From Helicobacteraceae bacterium (GTDB taxonomy: Bacteria; Campylobacterota; Campylobacteria; Campylobacterales; Sulfurimonadaceae): a stretch of DNA of 44,542 nt. A model generated the notes under the pieces. That model searched no databases. It saw nothing but the letters and a program-made list of their open reading frames with translations, and was not told where the DNA came from. Numbering within the stretch: position 1 is the first letter of the stretch; each line of letters opens with the position of its first letter. The position numbers and the translations under genes are program-made. Positions 10,715 through 20,595 of this stretch are shown piece by piece. The stretch spans positions 1 through 44,542 of the forward strand of contig JAMOSG010000020.1 in assembly GCA_027063225.1 (NCBI GenBank). The letters run 5' to 3'.

Positions 10715-10913
10715 CTTGTAACTTAGTTATATACTCATCTACATCATCTATGGCAATAATATTATTTTGTTCTAAATCCTCTTGAGATTTTTGCATATCT
10801 ACCATAAACTTACTTTTATCATAACTTATTTTGACATCATTTTTAAAACTTTCTAACATATCAAGTAGTTTTTGAGCTACATTATCTTTTACATCAATAG
10901 TTATAATCATCAC
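10701..10913 (-). CDS. Probable antitoxin of the RelE-like pair (70 aa)
   Basis: A small acidic protein directly upstream of, and overlapping, the RelE-like toxin gene. The N-terminal IITIDVKDNVAQKLLDMLES could form a short strand and a helix for dimerisation or DNA binding, and the C-terminal part (EDLEQNN, DDVDEYITKLQDEI) is the likely toxin-wrapping segment. AGGAG lies about 6 bases before the first of two adjacent ATG codons. I do not recognise a named antitoxin family; the call rests on size, charge and position. Confidence 0.7.
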   Translation of the reverse strand: MMIITIDVKDNVAQKLLDMLESFKNDVKISYDKSKFMVDMQKSQEDLEQNNIIAIDDVDEYITKLQDEIK

Positions 10914-10933
10914 TTAGCTCCTACAAAAGTTTT

Positions 10934-11623
10934 TTACTTTAGCTTATTATACTCTTTTTCTAAATCTGCATAAAGCTCATCTGGTGTGTAGTTAGGGTTA
11001 TTTTGCCACAACTGCATCATTACCACATTATCCTCTTTGCCATTCCATACTTTTATGTATGTTCCAGCTTTGTAGCCGTTATCTTGACGAAATTGGTTTA
11101 AAATATTTTTCCCAACATAGAGTTTATAAAGGGAGTCTAAATCAAGTGCACCCATAACTATAAGTTTATAAAACTGCTCAAAAAGTTGTGTTAAATCAAA
11201 ATTATCTCTTTGTAAAACCAAAAACATAACATACTCAACTTGTTGCATCACCTCTTGTGAAGGAGCAAAAGAGAGTTCATTCTTTTGTACTTGAGCAAAA
11301 AGTTTATTTTGTGCCATATCTTTTGCAATTTGCTCTAAAGAGTTCTCCCCTTTTTGAGCATACTGTTCAATAGCCAAAGAAAGCACAAAGTGCATAATAT
11401 CTACAATCTCAATTTGCACATTATCCCAATCTACCTTTGCATCAATGCTTTTCCAATGTTTCCACGCAAAGCTATCTATAATCTCTGCACACTCCATATA
11501 GATACAACGTTTCCAGTTAATTGCTTTACCATTTTTTGTAACTTTTTTAACCGCCCACTCTTCACCGTTTGTTGCATCGTTGAGTTGCTTTTGTAACTCT
11601 AACATCAATAATAATTTTTCCAA
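10934..11623 (-). CDS. dut: Dimeric all-alpha dUTPase (229 aa)
   Basis: Hydrolyses dUTP to dUMP and pyrophosphate, keeping uracil out of DNA. It belongs to the dimeric MazG-like all-alpha family also found in Campylobacter, not the trimeric Dut of enterics. The metal-binding pairs E44xxE47 (YMECAEIID) and E72xxD75 (IEIVDIM) are visible, together with the SFAWKHWKSID segment. The frame can begin at a TTG at 11623 preceded by AGAAG; an ATG at 11605 is an alternative and aligns with the usual MLxLQxxLND start. It is downstream of nuoN with 41 bases between them. Confidence 0.9.
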   Translation of the reverse strand: MEKLLLMLELQKQLNDATNGEEWAVKKVTKNGKAINWKRCIYMECAEIIDSFAWKHWKSIDAKVDWDNVQIEIVDIMHFVLSLAIEQYAQKGENSLEQIAKDMAQNKLFAQVQKNELSFAPSQEVMQQVEYVMFLVLQRDNFDLTQLFEQFYKLIVMGALDLDSLYKLYVGKNILNQFRQDNGYKAGTYIKVWNGKEDNVVMMQLWQNNPNYTPDELYADLEKEYNKLK

Positions 11624-11664
11624 TTTATCTTCTCTTTTTTGTTTTTATTGTAACTAAACTCAAC

Positions 11665-12972
11665 TTAGAACTCAAATACAACCCCAGCAAATACTCCAAA
11701 AAAGAGTGTTCCAGCCAAAAAGATAGCTTGAGCAAAATAAACTTTCAAAGAGATAGGGTTTATCTTATTCTCTTTTGTTGCATCTTCAAAATAGAAATAC
11801 CTTACAATCGAAGCATAATACCCAACTGACAAAGCAGAGTTAAGTAAAACAAAAAGTGCAACAAATACTAAATTAACATCTACTAAAGCATAAACCATAA
11901 CAGCTTTTGCTAAAAATCCAGCTAAAAGGGGAATCCCAGCAAGCGAAAAGAGTTGCACGCTAAAAAATAGAGCACTCAATTTATCTTTTTTTCCTAAAGC
12001 TTTTAAATCTTCTAAATAAAGCTCCCCTTTAGAATCTGAGAGTTTATCTACAAGTAAAAAAAGTGCTGTTTGCATAAAGATATATGCAATTGCCATATAT
12101 AAAAGTGCATTTTGTGCATAGGCACTTTTTACACTTACAAAAGCTAAAAGCATATACCCCGCATGAGCTATAGAGGAGTAGCTTAAAATTTTTGTTATCT
12201 CTTTAGAAAAGAGTGCTAAAAAGTTTCCAAGGGTGATAGTAACTAATGCCAAAACAAGTAAAATTGGTTCAGAAAAAGTTGTGTTTTTTTCAAGAAAAGG
12301 GGCAAAGGTTTTAAACGTTGCTACAAATACAACTGTTTTTGCAATTCCCGATAAAATAGCACTGTTTGCAGGGGAAATCTCTGCGTAACTATCTGCTGCC
12401 CAAGTGTGCATAGGTACAATTGTTAGTTTGTAAAAAACACCAAATAAAATAAGCCAAATACCCACACTTCCAAAACCTTTTACTTCAAGAGAAACAGCTT
12501 CCAATAAAGAGTGTCCCTCTAAAAGGTACAAAGCAACACCAAGCACAATAATAGCAGTTGCAACAGATCCAGATATAAACATCTTAATAGCCCCTTGAGC
12601 TTCTTTTTTTGTTCGTATAAAACTCACCAAAATAAAAGAAACAATACTTAAACTCTCAAAGGCAATCACAAAACTCACTAAAGTGTTACTCTCTAAAACC
12701 AATAGAGCCGTTGCAACTAAAAAGAGTGTTTGCGTAATTGCAATTGTTTGTTCTAAATGCAATAGTGTTGCTATGGTAACAACAAATAAAACAAGCTCAA
12801 AAAGGATAAACGAAGATGGTGTTTCAAACCCAACTAAAGGTGTTGCAGTGTGCATTAAAGAAACTCCAAAAGCAGCTATGACAACAACAATGCTCAATGG
12901 TTGTAAAATTTTTACATTACGCACACCAAAAGAGAGAAGTGCCATCCCAAACAAAAATACAAATGGACTCAC
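11665..12972 (-). CDS. nuoN: Complex I membrane subunit NuoN (435 aa)
   Basis: An antiporter-like proton-pumping subunit in the membrane arm of NADH:quinone oxidoreductase-type complex I. About fourteen hydrophobic helices are visible. The conserved VPMHTWAADSYAEISPANSA-like segment, with the family's H and Pro positions, lies near the middle, followed by KILSYSSIAHAGYML. The start is a GTG overlapping the nuoM stop. It is the last gene of the nuo operon, and its order after nuoL and nuoM is canonical. Confidence 0.93.
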   Translation of the reverse strand: MSPFVFLFGMALLSFGVRNVKILQPLSIVVVIAAFGVSLMHTATPLVGFETPSSFILFELVLFVVTIATLLHLEQTIAITQTLFLVATALLVLESNTLVSFVIAFESLSIVSFILVSFIRTKKEAQGAIKMFISGSVATAIIVLGVALYLLEGHSLLEAVSLEVKGFGSVGIWLILFGVFYKLTIVPMHTWAADSYAEISPANSAILSGIAKTVVFVATFKTFAPFLEKNTTFSEPILLVLALVTITLGNFLALFSKEITKILSYSSIAHAGYMLLAFVSVKSAYAQNALLYMAIAYIFMQTALFLLVDKLSDSKGELYLEDLKALGKKDKLSALFFSVQLFSLAGIPLLAGFLAKAVMVYALVDVNLVFVALFVLLNSALSVGYYASIVRYFYFEDATKENKINPISLKVYFAQAIFLAGTLFFGVFAGVVFEF

Positions 12973-14402
12973 ATCGCACCCCCTAAATTATATGCAGAAA
13001 AAACTTCATTAATCGCATCAAAAAGTGCTTGAGGATAAACACCAAAAGCAACGATAGCAATGCCAAAAACAGCCAATGCAAAAAATTCAACCCAAGAGAT
13101 ACTAAAATTACTCTCTTGCACTTTTTGACTCATAGGACCATAAATAACACGACGTAAAGTCCAAATAATATAGCCACTCCCTATCATCGCTCCAAAAGCG
13201 ATAAAAGCTACCCAAGCACCATAAGTATCTAAAGCACTTAAAAAGATTGTTATCTCCCCAACAAATCCCATCGTTGCAGGAAGCCCTAATGCACCAAGAC
13301 CAGCTAAAACAAATAAAGCAGAGATATAAGGTGCTTTTTGCATAATCCCTCCTAAATCTTGCATTTGCCAACTTTGTGTTTTATAGTGAAAAAAACCAGC
13401 TATTAGAAATAAAGGTGCAATAATAAACGCATGACCTATCATCTCAAAAAGTGCTGCACTTAACCCCTCATAACTTAGCGTTGCCATACCAATAGCTACC
13501 AATCCCATATGGGAGATAGAACTATATGCAACCATCTTTTTGAGGTGTGTTTCATACAGTGCCATCACCCCAGCATAAAGTAAACTCAAAATTCCAGCTC
13601 CAAGTAAAACAAAAGCATACTTATGGGCTTCTTGTGGAAGCATTAAAATCACAAAACGTATCATCGCATACGCTCCCATTTTAAGTAAAACTCCCGCTAA
13701 AAGTACCGAAATTGGAGCGGAAGCTTCTACATGTGCATCTGGTAGCCATGTATGAAATGGAAAAAGTGGCATCTTCACAGCAAACCCAACAAAAAGTAAC
13801 CACCAAATAAGTGTTGGTGTTACTAGCATACTCTCTTGTATTTGTGTCATATCAAATGTTGCAGTTTGTTTAAAAATGAGGAAAAAAGCAAGGAGTATAA
13901 ACATTGAAGCAACATGGGTGTAAAGGAAAAACTTTAATGCCGCATAAACTCTGCCATCACCTCCCCAAATACCAACTAAAAAGTACATAGGAATAAGTGT
14001 TAACTCCCAAAAGATAAAAAACCACATAAGGTTTGTACTCATAAAAACACCAAAAATAGCTCCACTAAAAAACAAAAGCAAAGAGAAATATGCAGATTCT
14101 TTTTGCATACTCCAACTAGAAAGTGTCACCAAAATAAGTAACAAAGATGTCAAAAGCAACATAACACTACTGAGTCTATCTATCTCTAGCGTTAAAATAA
14201 AACCAAACTCTTTTACCTCTAAAAACTTCCCTAACATCAAATAACCATTTTGAGGAAGTTGTAGATATAAAAAAAGTGTTTCAACAAAAAGAAAAACAAA
14301 ATACCCCAAAACAATATACTTCGCCAAAGGGCTTTTTTTTGTAAAAAGATACAAAAAACCTGAAAAAACCAGTGGGGCAAAAATAAGTGCTACATAACTC
14401 AT
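12969..14402 (-). CDS. nuoM: Complex I membrane subunit NuoM (477 aa)
   Basis: An antiporter-like subunit of the membrane arm. Family segments include FFIFWELTLIPMYFLVGIWG with the buried Glu, and FPFHTWLPDAHVEA followed by APISVLLAGVLLKMGAY. KKMVAYSSISHMGLV carries the half-channel Lys. The length is close to typical NuoM. It overlaps both nuoL and nuoN by 4 bases, so translation of the three antiporter-like subunits is coupled. Confidence 0.95.
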   Translation of the reverse strand: MSYVALIFAPLVFSGFLYLFTKKSPLAKYIVLGYFVFLFVETLFLYLQLPQNGYLMLGKFLEVKEFGFILTLEIDRLSSVMLLLTSLLLILVTLSSWSMQKESAYFSLLLFFSGAIFGVFMSTNLMWFFIFWELTLIPMYFLVGIWGGDGRVYAALKFFLYTHVASMFILLAFFLIFKQTATFDMTQIQESMLVTPTLIWWLLFVGFAVKMPLFPFHTWLPDAHVEASAPISVLLAGVLLKMGAYAMIRFVILMLPQEAHKYAFVLLGAGILSLLYAGVMALYETHLKKMVAYSSISHMGLVAIGMATLSYEGLSAALFEMIGHAFIIAPLFLIAGFFHYKTQSWQMQDLGGIMQKAPYISALFVLAGLGALGLPATMGFVGEITIFLSALDTYGAWVAFIAFGAMIGSGYIIWTLRRVIYGPMSQKVQESNFSISWVEFFALAVFGIAIVAFGVYPQALFDAINEVFSAYNLGGAM

Positions 14403-16249
14403 ATAAAATTCCTTACCAACATAACAAACACAAGCACAACAACTCCAAGAACCATACCACCTACTTGGTTACTCACTTGCGAACTTTTACTTAAACCAAA
14501 AAGGAGAAAAACTTTGTAACTTAGCCAAACAACACCATTTACCGCTTTATCTATAATATTTTTCTCAATAAACGCAACAAAAGAGGTAACAACACCTAAA
14601 ATAATAGTCTGCACAAACCACTCTATCATCCTCTCTACATAATACCCATGAAATAAAATCTGATGAATTGTTTTCATAAGTGGTTGAGCAGAAACTTTTT
14701 GCAATAGATCTAATCTTTTGTAGTAAAAAAACCAAACAAGAAATGCAAAAAAAACAATAACACCCATCATAAAAGGAAACAACCACCCAATATGTTCTTC
14801 ACTACCCTTTGTAGAAGTTATAAAAGAGATTAGCTCCTCTTGGAAAAAGCCTAAAGCTAAAGTAAGTACTGCCATAACTCCTAAAGGTAAAGCTATCCAA
14901 AACAAGCTTGGTGTTTTTATGGAGTTGTGAAGTTTTTCATCTTTTTGTGGTGATACAAATAGCAACACCCACAACCTTCCACCATACGCAATAGAAAGCA
15001 CACCAGCAATAAGCGTTAAACTACTAATAAGCCCAAATGTTTGAGGGTTTGTAAGTGTTGAGAGAATCACGGCATCTTTAGAGTAAAAACCACTAAAAGG
15101 TGGTAAACCACTTAAAGAGAGGATTCCCATCCCCATAAAAAGTGCTACTAAAAAGAGTTTTTTACCTAAAGCACCTAATTTCCACATATCTTTTGTGTGA
15201 TGTGCTACTAAAATAACCGCTCCAGCACTTAAAAACAAAAGTGCTTTAAAAATAGCATGATTAACAAGATGTGTCATCCCAGCAGCTAAAGAACCAGCAC
15301 CCAAACCAATAAACGCTAAAGAGAGATGCGACATAGTTGAGTATGCTAACACTTTTTTCATCTCACTTTGCACAAGTGCAGAGGTTGCTCCCACAAAAGC
15401 ACTCAGAGCTGCAACTGCTGCAACAACAATCAACGCTTGTGAAGCTACATAAAAATCAAACATTCTAGCTACAATATAAATTCCACTATTTACCATTGTT
15501 GCACCATGAATAAGTGCAGAAACAGTTGTTGGCCCCTCCATAGCTCTCATAAGCCAAGGAAAAAGTGGAAATTGTCCCGATTTTCCAATAGCCGCTATAA
15601 AAATAAAAATAGCAATAACATACATCAATGTAGAATCTATTTGGTTTGTCGCTGCTAAATGGTTTAGCGTTGCAATATCGAGTGTTTTTGTAAAATAAAA
15701 GAGCAACCCAATCGCAGCAAATAAAAATATATCTCCAAATTTTGTATATAAAAATGCAGCTACTCCAGCATCGGCTGGAGCTTTGTTGTAGTGCCAAAAA
15801 GATATAAGCAAATAACTTGCAAGTCCCATAAACTCCCAACCAACAAAAAGTCCTAAAAGCTCTTTGGCACTTACAAGCAAGATCATCCCACCAATAAAAA
15901 AGAGCATCTTTGCATAGTAACGTGCTTGATCTTTCTCCTCTTTCATATAATCGTGTGAGAAATGAATATCTAACAACCCTAAACCTGTAGCAATTAAAAG
16001 CATTATTAAAGAGAGTTTATCTATGTAAATTCCAAAAGGTAAAGCATTTTCACCAAAGCGAAACCACTCATAATCTATAACAAAAGGTTGCTCATATACA
16101 CTAAAGAGATACACCACATCTACAAATAATACAATGCTAAAAATATAAGCTAAAAAAAATGGTATTTTTTTATTGAGTTTCCCAACTACAAATGTAACAA
16201 TCGCCCCAATAAAAGGTAAAAGAAGCAAAGCAAGAACAAAACTACTCAT
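14399..16249 (-). CDS. nuoL: Complex I membrane subunit NuoL (616 aa)
   Basis: The distal antiporter-like subunit with the long lateral helix. Diagnostic segments are LLGLFVGWEFMGLASYLLI, GKSGQFPLFPWLMRAMEGPTTVSALIHGATMVNSG (read in two parts), and KKVLAYSTMSHLSLAFIG. The C-terminal third carries the extra helices and hydrophilic linker of NuoL. It overlaps nuoK by 8 bases and nuoM by 4. The length is at the normal value for bacterial NuoL. Confidence 0.95.
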   Translation of the reverse strand: MSSFVLALLLLPFIGAIVTFVVGKLNKKIPFFLAYIFSIVLFVDVVYLFSVYEQPFVIDYEWFRFGENALPFGIYIDKLSLIMLLIATGLGLLDIHFSHDYMKEEKDQARYYAKMLFFIGGMILLVSAKELLGLFVGWEFMGLASYLLISFWHYNKAPADAGVAAFLYTKFGDIFLFAAIGLLFYFTKTLDIATLNHLAATNQIDSTLMYVIAIFIFIAAIGKSGQFPLFPWLMRAMEGPTTVSALIHGATMVNSGIYIVARMFDFYVASQALIVVAAVAALSAFVGATSALVQSEMKKVLAYSTMSHLSLAFIGLGAGSLAAGMTHLVNHAIFKALLFLSAGAVILVAHHTKDMWKLGALGKKLFLVALFMGMGILSLSGLPPFSGFYSKDAVILSTLTNPQTFGLISSLTLIAGVLSIAYGGRLWVLLFVSPQKDEKLHNSIKTPSLFWIALPLGVMAVLTLALGFFQEELISFITSTKGSEEHIGWLFPFMMGVIVFFAFLVWFFYYKRLDLLQKVSAQPLMKTIHQILFHGYYVERMIEWFVQTIILGVVTSFVAFIEKNIIDKAVNGVVWLSYKVFLLFGLSKSSQVSNQVGGMVLGVVVLVFVMLVRNFI

Positions 16250-16547
16250 CTAAAGCCCCTTTTTGCGCGAAGTTATCTGGAGTGACTACGTTTGTCATTT
16301 TATTAGCTACACCAAAGAGTAAAATACCAACAGCAGCCTCAAGTGTAGCAATAATCATAACCATATATGCAAAAGGGAGATTATCTGGCAGGTTTAAATA
16401 CTTTGCACTTGATGCTAAAAGTAAAATAACACTATTTATGAGAATCTCCAACGAAAAAAAGATACGCAAAAAATCTTTATTTGAAACAAGTCCAAAAAGC
16501 CCTATGCTAAAAAGAGCAAAAGAGAAAACTACATCTATCTCAAACAT
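16242..16547 (-). CDS. nuoK: Complex I membrane subunit NuoK (101 aa)
   Basis: A three-helix subunit in the membrane arm. The second helix carries SLEILINSVILLL and the third has MIIATLEAAVGILLF, each with the buried Glu needed for proton translocation. The ATG at 16547 follows a strong GGGGGGAAATAAG sequence; a longer start at 16568 is possible but would overlap nuoJ and adds non-homologous residues. nuoL starts before it ends. Confidence 0.94.
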   Translation of the reverse strand: MFEIDVVFSFALFSIGLFGLVSNKDFLRIFFSLEILINSVILLLASSAKYLNLPDNLPFAYMVMIIATLEAAVGILLFGVANKMTNVVTPDNFAQKGALDE

Positions 16548-16548
16548 C

Positions 16549-17013
16549 TTATTTCCCCCCTTTGGCAAGAACTTTTACCATCTTAATAGTGCCATACAAC
16601 AAACTCGATGCAACCAAAGCAAAGAGAATAACAAAGTCACTATATTTTTGTACAAATAACTCTTTTTGCTCCACATTTGAGAGTGAACCTACATCTAAAG
16701 TGGCACTGTTTGCAAAAAATAAACTCACACTTCCAACAAAAAATAAAAATACAAAAAAAGCACTCCATGGGTTGAGTTTACTTTGTGGAAACTCTACTCC
16801 AATAAGGGTAATTCCAAAAAGCATAAGTACAGAGATTCCCCCTGCATAAACAAAGATTTGGAACAAACCTAAAAGCTTCTCATCTAAAGCAATGTAGTAC
16901 AAACCAAGCACTAATAACATTAATGCAAAAGAGATAAGCGCTGCTATACTTTTTTTCAGTGTTAAAGATGCAATAGCCAAAATTAACACCAACGTTAAAA
17001 AAACAATATTCAC
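16549..17013 (-). CDS. nuoJ: Complex I membrane subunit NuoJ (154 aa)
   Basis: A five-helix membrane subunit. The third-helix segment FQIFVYAGGISVLMLFGI with the conserved Tyr and Gly residues is diagnostic. The start is taken as the GTG at 17013, which overlaps the nuoI stop codon in the sequence GTGA and is preceded by GGGGGAAG. The open frame extends further upstream, but those residues are a shadow of nuoI. It precedes nuoK by one base. Confidence 0.93.
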   Translation of the reverse strand: MNIVFLTLVLILAIASLTLKKSIAALISFALMLLVLGLYYIALDEKLLGLFQIFVYAGGISVLMLFGITLIGVEFPQSKLNPWSAFFVFLFFVGSVSLFFANSATLDVGSLSNVEQKELFVQKYSDFVILFALVASSLLYGTIKMVKVLAKGGK

Positions 17014-17522
17014 GATTCTTCCCCCTCTTGTGCTTTTGCTGCAGCAGCCTCTGCTGCTTTTTTCTTTGCTGCAAGCTCTTTTTTTACACGCGCAGCTTCC
17101 TCCTCCTCTAAACGGGCATCTATATAACTTTGTGGAATATCTACGTGAACCCAAAAATCTTCTTGATCTTTGTGCCATCCTCCACTTATCATATCGTATC
17201 GCCCTCCACTTAGAACAATCGATTTATGTGGTTTTGTAGGGCAAACATCTTCACATAATCCACAAAAAATACAAATACTTAAATTAACTTCTGGGACAAT
17301 ATTTTGCTTTTTAAATGGAAGATGTTTCATTGTAATTGCACCTGTTGGACAGATTTTATTACAAGAGTCACACCCTATACAAGTTTCATAATCTATTGAA
17401 TGTTTTCCTCTATAGCGTGAAGAGGTATGCATTTTTGTAAAACGAACATCCTCTTGAGCTGGAGACTTTACAAAAAGTGCACGTGAAACTCTTAAAACTT
17501 TTTTTAGTATCTCTAAAATCAT
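17010..17522 (-). CDS. nuoI: Complex I iron-sulphur subunit NuoI with a charged C-terminal tail (170 aa)
   Basis: Carries the two 4Fe-4S clusters N6a and N6b on the way to the quinone. The ligands are C48-C51-C54-C58 (CIGCDSCNKICP) and C84-C87-C90-C94 (CIFCGLCEDVCP). The start at 17522 overlaps the nuoH stop (ATGA); the upstream part of the frame is a shadow of nuoH. Residues about 137-170 form a Glu/Lys/Ala-rich, probably helical tail that is not part of the core fold. With no NuoE/F/G gene in the cluster, this tail and the exposed N6a side could be where another electron donor docks; that is inference. Confidence 0.95.
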   Translation of the reverse strand: MILEILKKVLRVSRALFVKSPAQEDVRFTKMHTSSRYRGKHSIDYETCIGCDSCNKICPTGAITMKHLPFKKQNIVPEVNLSICIFCGLCEDVCPTKPHKSIVLSGGRYDMISGGWHKDQEDFWVHVDIPQSYIDARLEEEEAARVKKELAAKKKAAEAAAAKAQEGEES

Positions 17523-18469
17523 TGTGCTGCTCCAAAAAAGAGTATTTTTGCAGCCATAATCCACGCAAGATTTAAAAGTGTTAGTGGCACTAAATAACTC
17601 CAAGAAAATTGTAACATCTGCTTCATTGTAATACGTGGTGTACTAGCACGAATAACCATCATAACAACAGCAATTGCTAACATTTTTAAAAAGAGGCATA
17701 AAAAATTATCAAAAAACAATCCTCTATAACCACCTAAAAATAAAGTAGCAGCTCCAGCAAACACCGCCATAAACTCTGAAAACTCTGCAATTTTTAAAAG
17801 AAAATAGTTTGTTCCACTATACTCTGTGTAAAAACCATATACTATCTCTTGTTCTGCATCTGGAATATTAAAAGGTGGTTGTTCTAGAAGTCCCAAAAGA
17901 GCTATAAAATAGAGGAAAAAACCTGGAATCAAAACAACAAAACTAAGCCAAGAACTTGATTCTACAATACTATTTAAATTTAATGTCCCAAATAAAATAG
18001 CTGGAGAGAGTGCTGCTAGAAAAAAACTTGTTTCCATTGATATCATCTGTGTTAAAACACGAATTCCCCCTAAAAAGGAGTATTTGTTATTAGAACCAAA
18101 ACCAGTTAAAAAAAGTAAAAAAGGCTCAATACCAATTAACACAACAAGCACCAATAAAGCATAATTGCTAGAAAGAACTGTACTACCTGAGTTCCATGGA
18201 ATTAACGCTGTTGGCACAATGGCAATACTCGCAGCTAAAAGTGGCATAAGAGAAAAAAGATATGGGTTTACACCTTGAGGGGTGATACTCTCTTTTGTAA
18301 GGAGTTTACTTAAATCAAAAAGTGTTTGGTAGCTCCCTGCTGGACCATTAAAACTAGGACCAACTCTTTTATGAAGGGCTGCCATAAACTTTCTAAAAAA
18401 CCAAAAAAGTACAACAGTCCACACAAGAATATATAAAATTCCTGGAAAAATAAAAATTTCAAATAACAT
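17519..18469 (-). CDS. nuoH: Complex I membrane subunit NuoH (316 aa)
   Basis: The heel subunit that forms the quinone chamber with NuoB and NuoD. Signature regions are KRVGPSFNGPAGSYQTLFD near the N-terminus and EQPPFNIPDAEQEIVYGFYTEYSG in the cytoplasmic loop that holds the quinone-linked acidic residues. About eight membrane helices are present. The gene lies 9 bases after nuoCD and overlaps nuoI. Length is typical. Confidence 0.95.
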   Translation of the reverse strand: MLFEIFIFPGILYILVWTVVLFWFFRKFMAALHKRVGPSFNGPAGSYQTLFDLSKLLTKESITPQGVNPYLFSLMPLLAASIAIVPTALIPWNSGSTVLSSNYALLVLVVLIGIEPFLLFLTGFGSNNKYSFLGGIRVLTQMISMETSFFLAALSPAILFGTLNLNSIVESSSWLSFVVLIPGFFLYFIALLGLLEQPPFNIPDAEQEIVYGFYTEYSGTNYFLLKIAEFSEFMAVFAGAATLFLGGYRGLFFDNFLCLFLKMLAIAVVMMVIRASTPRITMKQMLQFSWSYLVPLTLLNLAWIMAAKILFFGAAQ

Positions 18470-18478
18470 CTCTTTGTC

Positions 18479-20122
18479 CTATCTGTCTAAATCGCCTTGG
18501 CAGATATATAAACTACCAAAAACAAGTGGAATATCTGAAAGAGTTTCCCCTTTTAAAAGATGTTCAACCATCATTGTATGGTTAAAGCTTGGTGCTTTCA
18601 TCTTTAAACGGTAAGGAGATTTTGCTTTCTCTTGTGTTACTAGGTGCATTAAAACCTCTCCCCTTGCCCACTCAACACGTGCTATAGCCTCCCCTTTTGG
18701 AAGCTTTTTAGGCATTTTTACCATATAATCTTTTGTTGGGTTAAACTCCCCCTCTTCAATCTTTTGTTCAATATGTTTTTTTGCCTGTTTAATAATAGAA
18801 ACAGACTGCTCAATCTCCTCAAAAAGTTGAAAAAGTCTATCTTTTGCACTACCACCTTTTTGTGTTACATACTCTAGCTCTATTTGATCATACGCAGCAT
18901 AAGGCTCATCTATGCGGATATCTGTTTTTACTCCACTTGCACGTGCAACAACTCCACATAAAGCATACTCCTGCACCTCATCTTGCGTTAAAATTCCAAG
19001 TTTTGCAGCACGCATTTTCATAGTTGGATTATTAATAAAAATATTTTTAATATCCTCTTTTGTTGCATCAAACTTATCTAGTGCTTTTTGAAGCTCCTCT
19101 AACATTTCAGGTGCCAAACCATAACGCACACCACCAGCTTCTACAGAGGCAGTTGCTATTCTTGCTCCACTATAACTCTCTAAAAAGTCTAAAAAGAGTT
19201 CACGCATATCCATATTCCACATAGCAACAGTATGAAGCCCCATAGCGTTGTAAAAACCACCCATTCCCATCATATGGGAGGAGATTCTTCCAACTTCACC
19301 AAGTAAAACACGCATCCATTTTGCAAACTCTGTTATCTCTATCTCTGCAATCTCCTCTACAGCTTGAGCATAACACACCATTGAATTGATATTGTCCATA
19401 AAACAAAGTCGCTCAACAGCGACAATAGCCCCCACAAAATCTTTTTGCGTAACAAGGTGTTCAAGGGCGCGCCAAACAAATCCAATATCTGGATCAATCC
19501 CTAAAATATCTTCTCCATCACAATGCACTTTTAAGCGAATTGGTCCACTAGCTGGGTGTGTTGGACCCCAATTTAAAATCATCTCTGAAGAGTTTGGATC
19601 GAGCTTGTTTTCACTTAGATGCTCCTCCTCTTGAAATGACTCTACAATTAAGTTCATATTTTCTACACTATTTTTTTCATGCTCTTGCCAATCAAAATCT
19701 TTCCTAAAAGGAAATTTATTGTAATAATCTTGAGAAAGGATAATTGGTCTCAAATCTGGATGGTTTAAAAACTTGACACCAAACATAGAGTAAGCTTCTC
19801 TTTCATGCCATAAAGCACCTTTGAAGAGGTTACTTAAAGACTCAATTTTACAATGCTTTAATTCACGTGGAATATCACATTTAAGCCAACAATTTCTTTT
19901 TGTTACTAAATCTTCAAAAAAATAGTTCATCTCAATTTTATTTTCATCTATAAAATCTGTTGGAGAGATTGTAGAGATAGTTCTTAAACCATTTTTTTGC
20001 AACATTTGAGCAACATCGAGCAAGTTGGAACTAAAAGAGAGCTTTACTTTTAACCATGAAGTTTTATACTCTGTTATATACTCTGTATCAAACAAAGAAA
20101 AAATATTTTTTAAATCATCCAT
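18479..20122 (-). CDS. nuoCD: Fused complex I subunit NuoCD (547 aa)
   Basis: Residues about 1-160 correspond to NuoC ([27 protein letters not shown] with the family signature [11 protein letters not shown]) and about 175-547 to the 49-kDa subunit NuoD. The NuoD part has [15 protein letters not shown], the quinone-site [16 protein letters not shown], and the C-terminal [13 protein letters not shown]. NuoC and NuoD are separate in Campylobacter, so the fusion sets this operon apart. NuoC's short linker (about 150-178) is acidic. It shares one base with the nuoB stop. Confidence 0.95.
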   Translation of the reverse strand: MDDLKNIFSLFDTEYITEYKTSWLKVKLSFSSNLLDVAQMLQKNGLRTISTISPTDFIDENKIEMNYFFEDLVTKRNCWLKCDIPRELKHCKIESLSNLFKGALWHEREAYSMFGVKFLNHPDLRPIILSQDYYNKFPFRKDFDWQEHEKNSVENMNLIVESFQEEEHLSENKLDPNSSEMILNWGPTHPASGPIRLKVHCDGEDILGIDPDIGFVWRALEHLVTQKDFVGAIVAVERLCFMDNINSMVCYAQAVEEIAEIEITEFAKWMRVLLGEVGRISSHMMGMGGFYNAMGLHTVAMWNMDMRELFLDFLESYSGARIATASVEAGGVRYGLAPEMLEELQKALDKFDATKEDIKNIFINNPTMKMRAAKLGILTQDEVQEYALCGVVARASGVKTDIRIDEPYAAYDQIELEYVTQKGGSAKDRLFQLFEEIEQSVSIIKQAKKHIEQKIEEGEFNPTKDYMVKMPKKLPKGEAIARVEWARGEVLMHLVTQEKAKSPYRLKMKAPSFNHTMMVEHLLKGETLSDIPLVFGSLYICQGDLDR

Positions 20123-20595
20123 TAAAATTTCATCTCCTTATATAGTCCACCCTCACTCGCTGCACTTGGGATGCCATCTTTTATTTTTTGTTTAATCTGC
20201 TCTAATCCACTAATGATAGCTTCTGGAGTTGGAGGGCAACCTGCTACAAAAACATCTGCTGGTAAAATCTCTGTTGGATTTTTCACAACCGCTAAAGAGT
20301 CATTATAAGGTCCACCATCAAAAGAGCAAGCACCAAGTGCTAAAACATATTTTGGCTCTGGCATCTGTTGATATGTTCGTAAAAGAGCAGGCAATACTTT
20401 TTTAGTAATAAGCCCCGTTATTACCAAAACATCAGCTTGACGTGGACTTGGTGTTGGTAAGTATCCATAACGTTCCCAATCGTAACGAGGTCCCATCGCA
20501 GCAGCCATTTCCAAAGAGCAACACCCTGTACAAAAATGAGCCATCCATACACTTTCACTTTTTGAATGAGCAAAAAAATCAAATATTTTTAACAT
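20122..20595 (-). CDS. nuoB: Complex I iron-sulphur subunit NuoB (157 aa)
   Basis: Holds the terminal cluster N2 that reduces quinone. The unusual tandem-cysteine ligand set is intact: C25-C26 (FCTGCCSLE), C90 (LGACSFDGG) and C120 (VAGCPPTPE). The length matches the family core. It overlaps nuoA by 17 bases. The N-terminal [20 protein letters not shown] fits the NuoB-like proteins of NADH-module-free complexes as well as ordinary NuoB. Confidence 0.95.
   Translation of the reverse strand: MLKIFDFFAHSKSESVWMAHFCTGCCSLEMAAAMGPRYDWERYGYLPTPSPRQADVLVITGLITKKVLPALLRTYQQMPEPKYVLALGACSFDGGPYNDSLAVVKNPTEILPADVFVAGCPPTPEAIISGLEQIKQKIKDGIPSAASEGGLYKEMKF

Noticed and set aside
12683-13012. 109-residue plus-strand frame opposite nuoN
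   Set aside because: It lies antisense to a clearly conserved gene and has no supporting signal.
15486-15839. Cys/Trp/Tyr-rich minus-strand frames within nuoL, nuoM and nuoN (for example 13108-13371, 14565-14786, 15486-15839)
   Set aside because: They are frame shadows of membrane-protein genes and have no homologous pattern or ribosome binding site.
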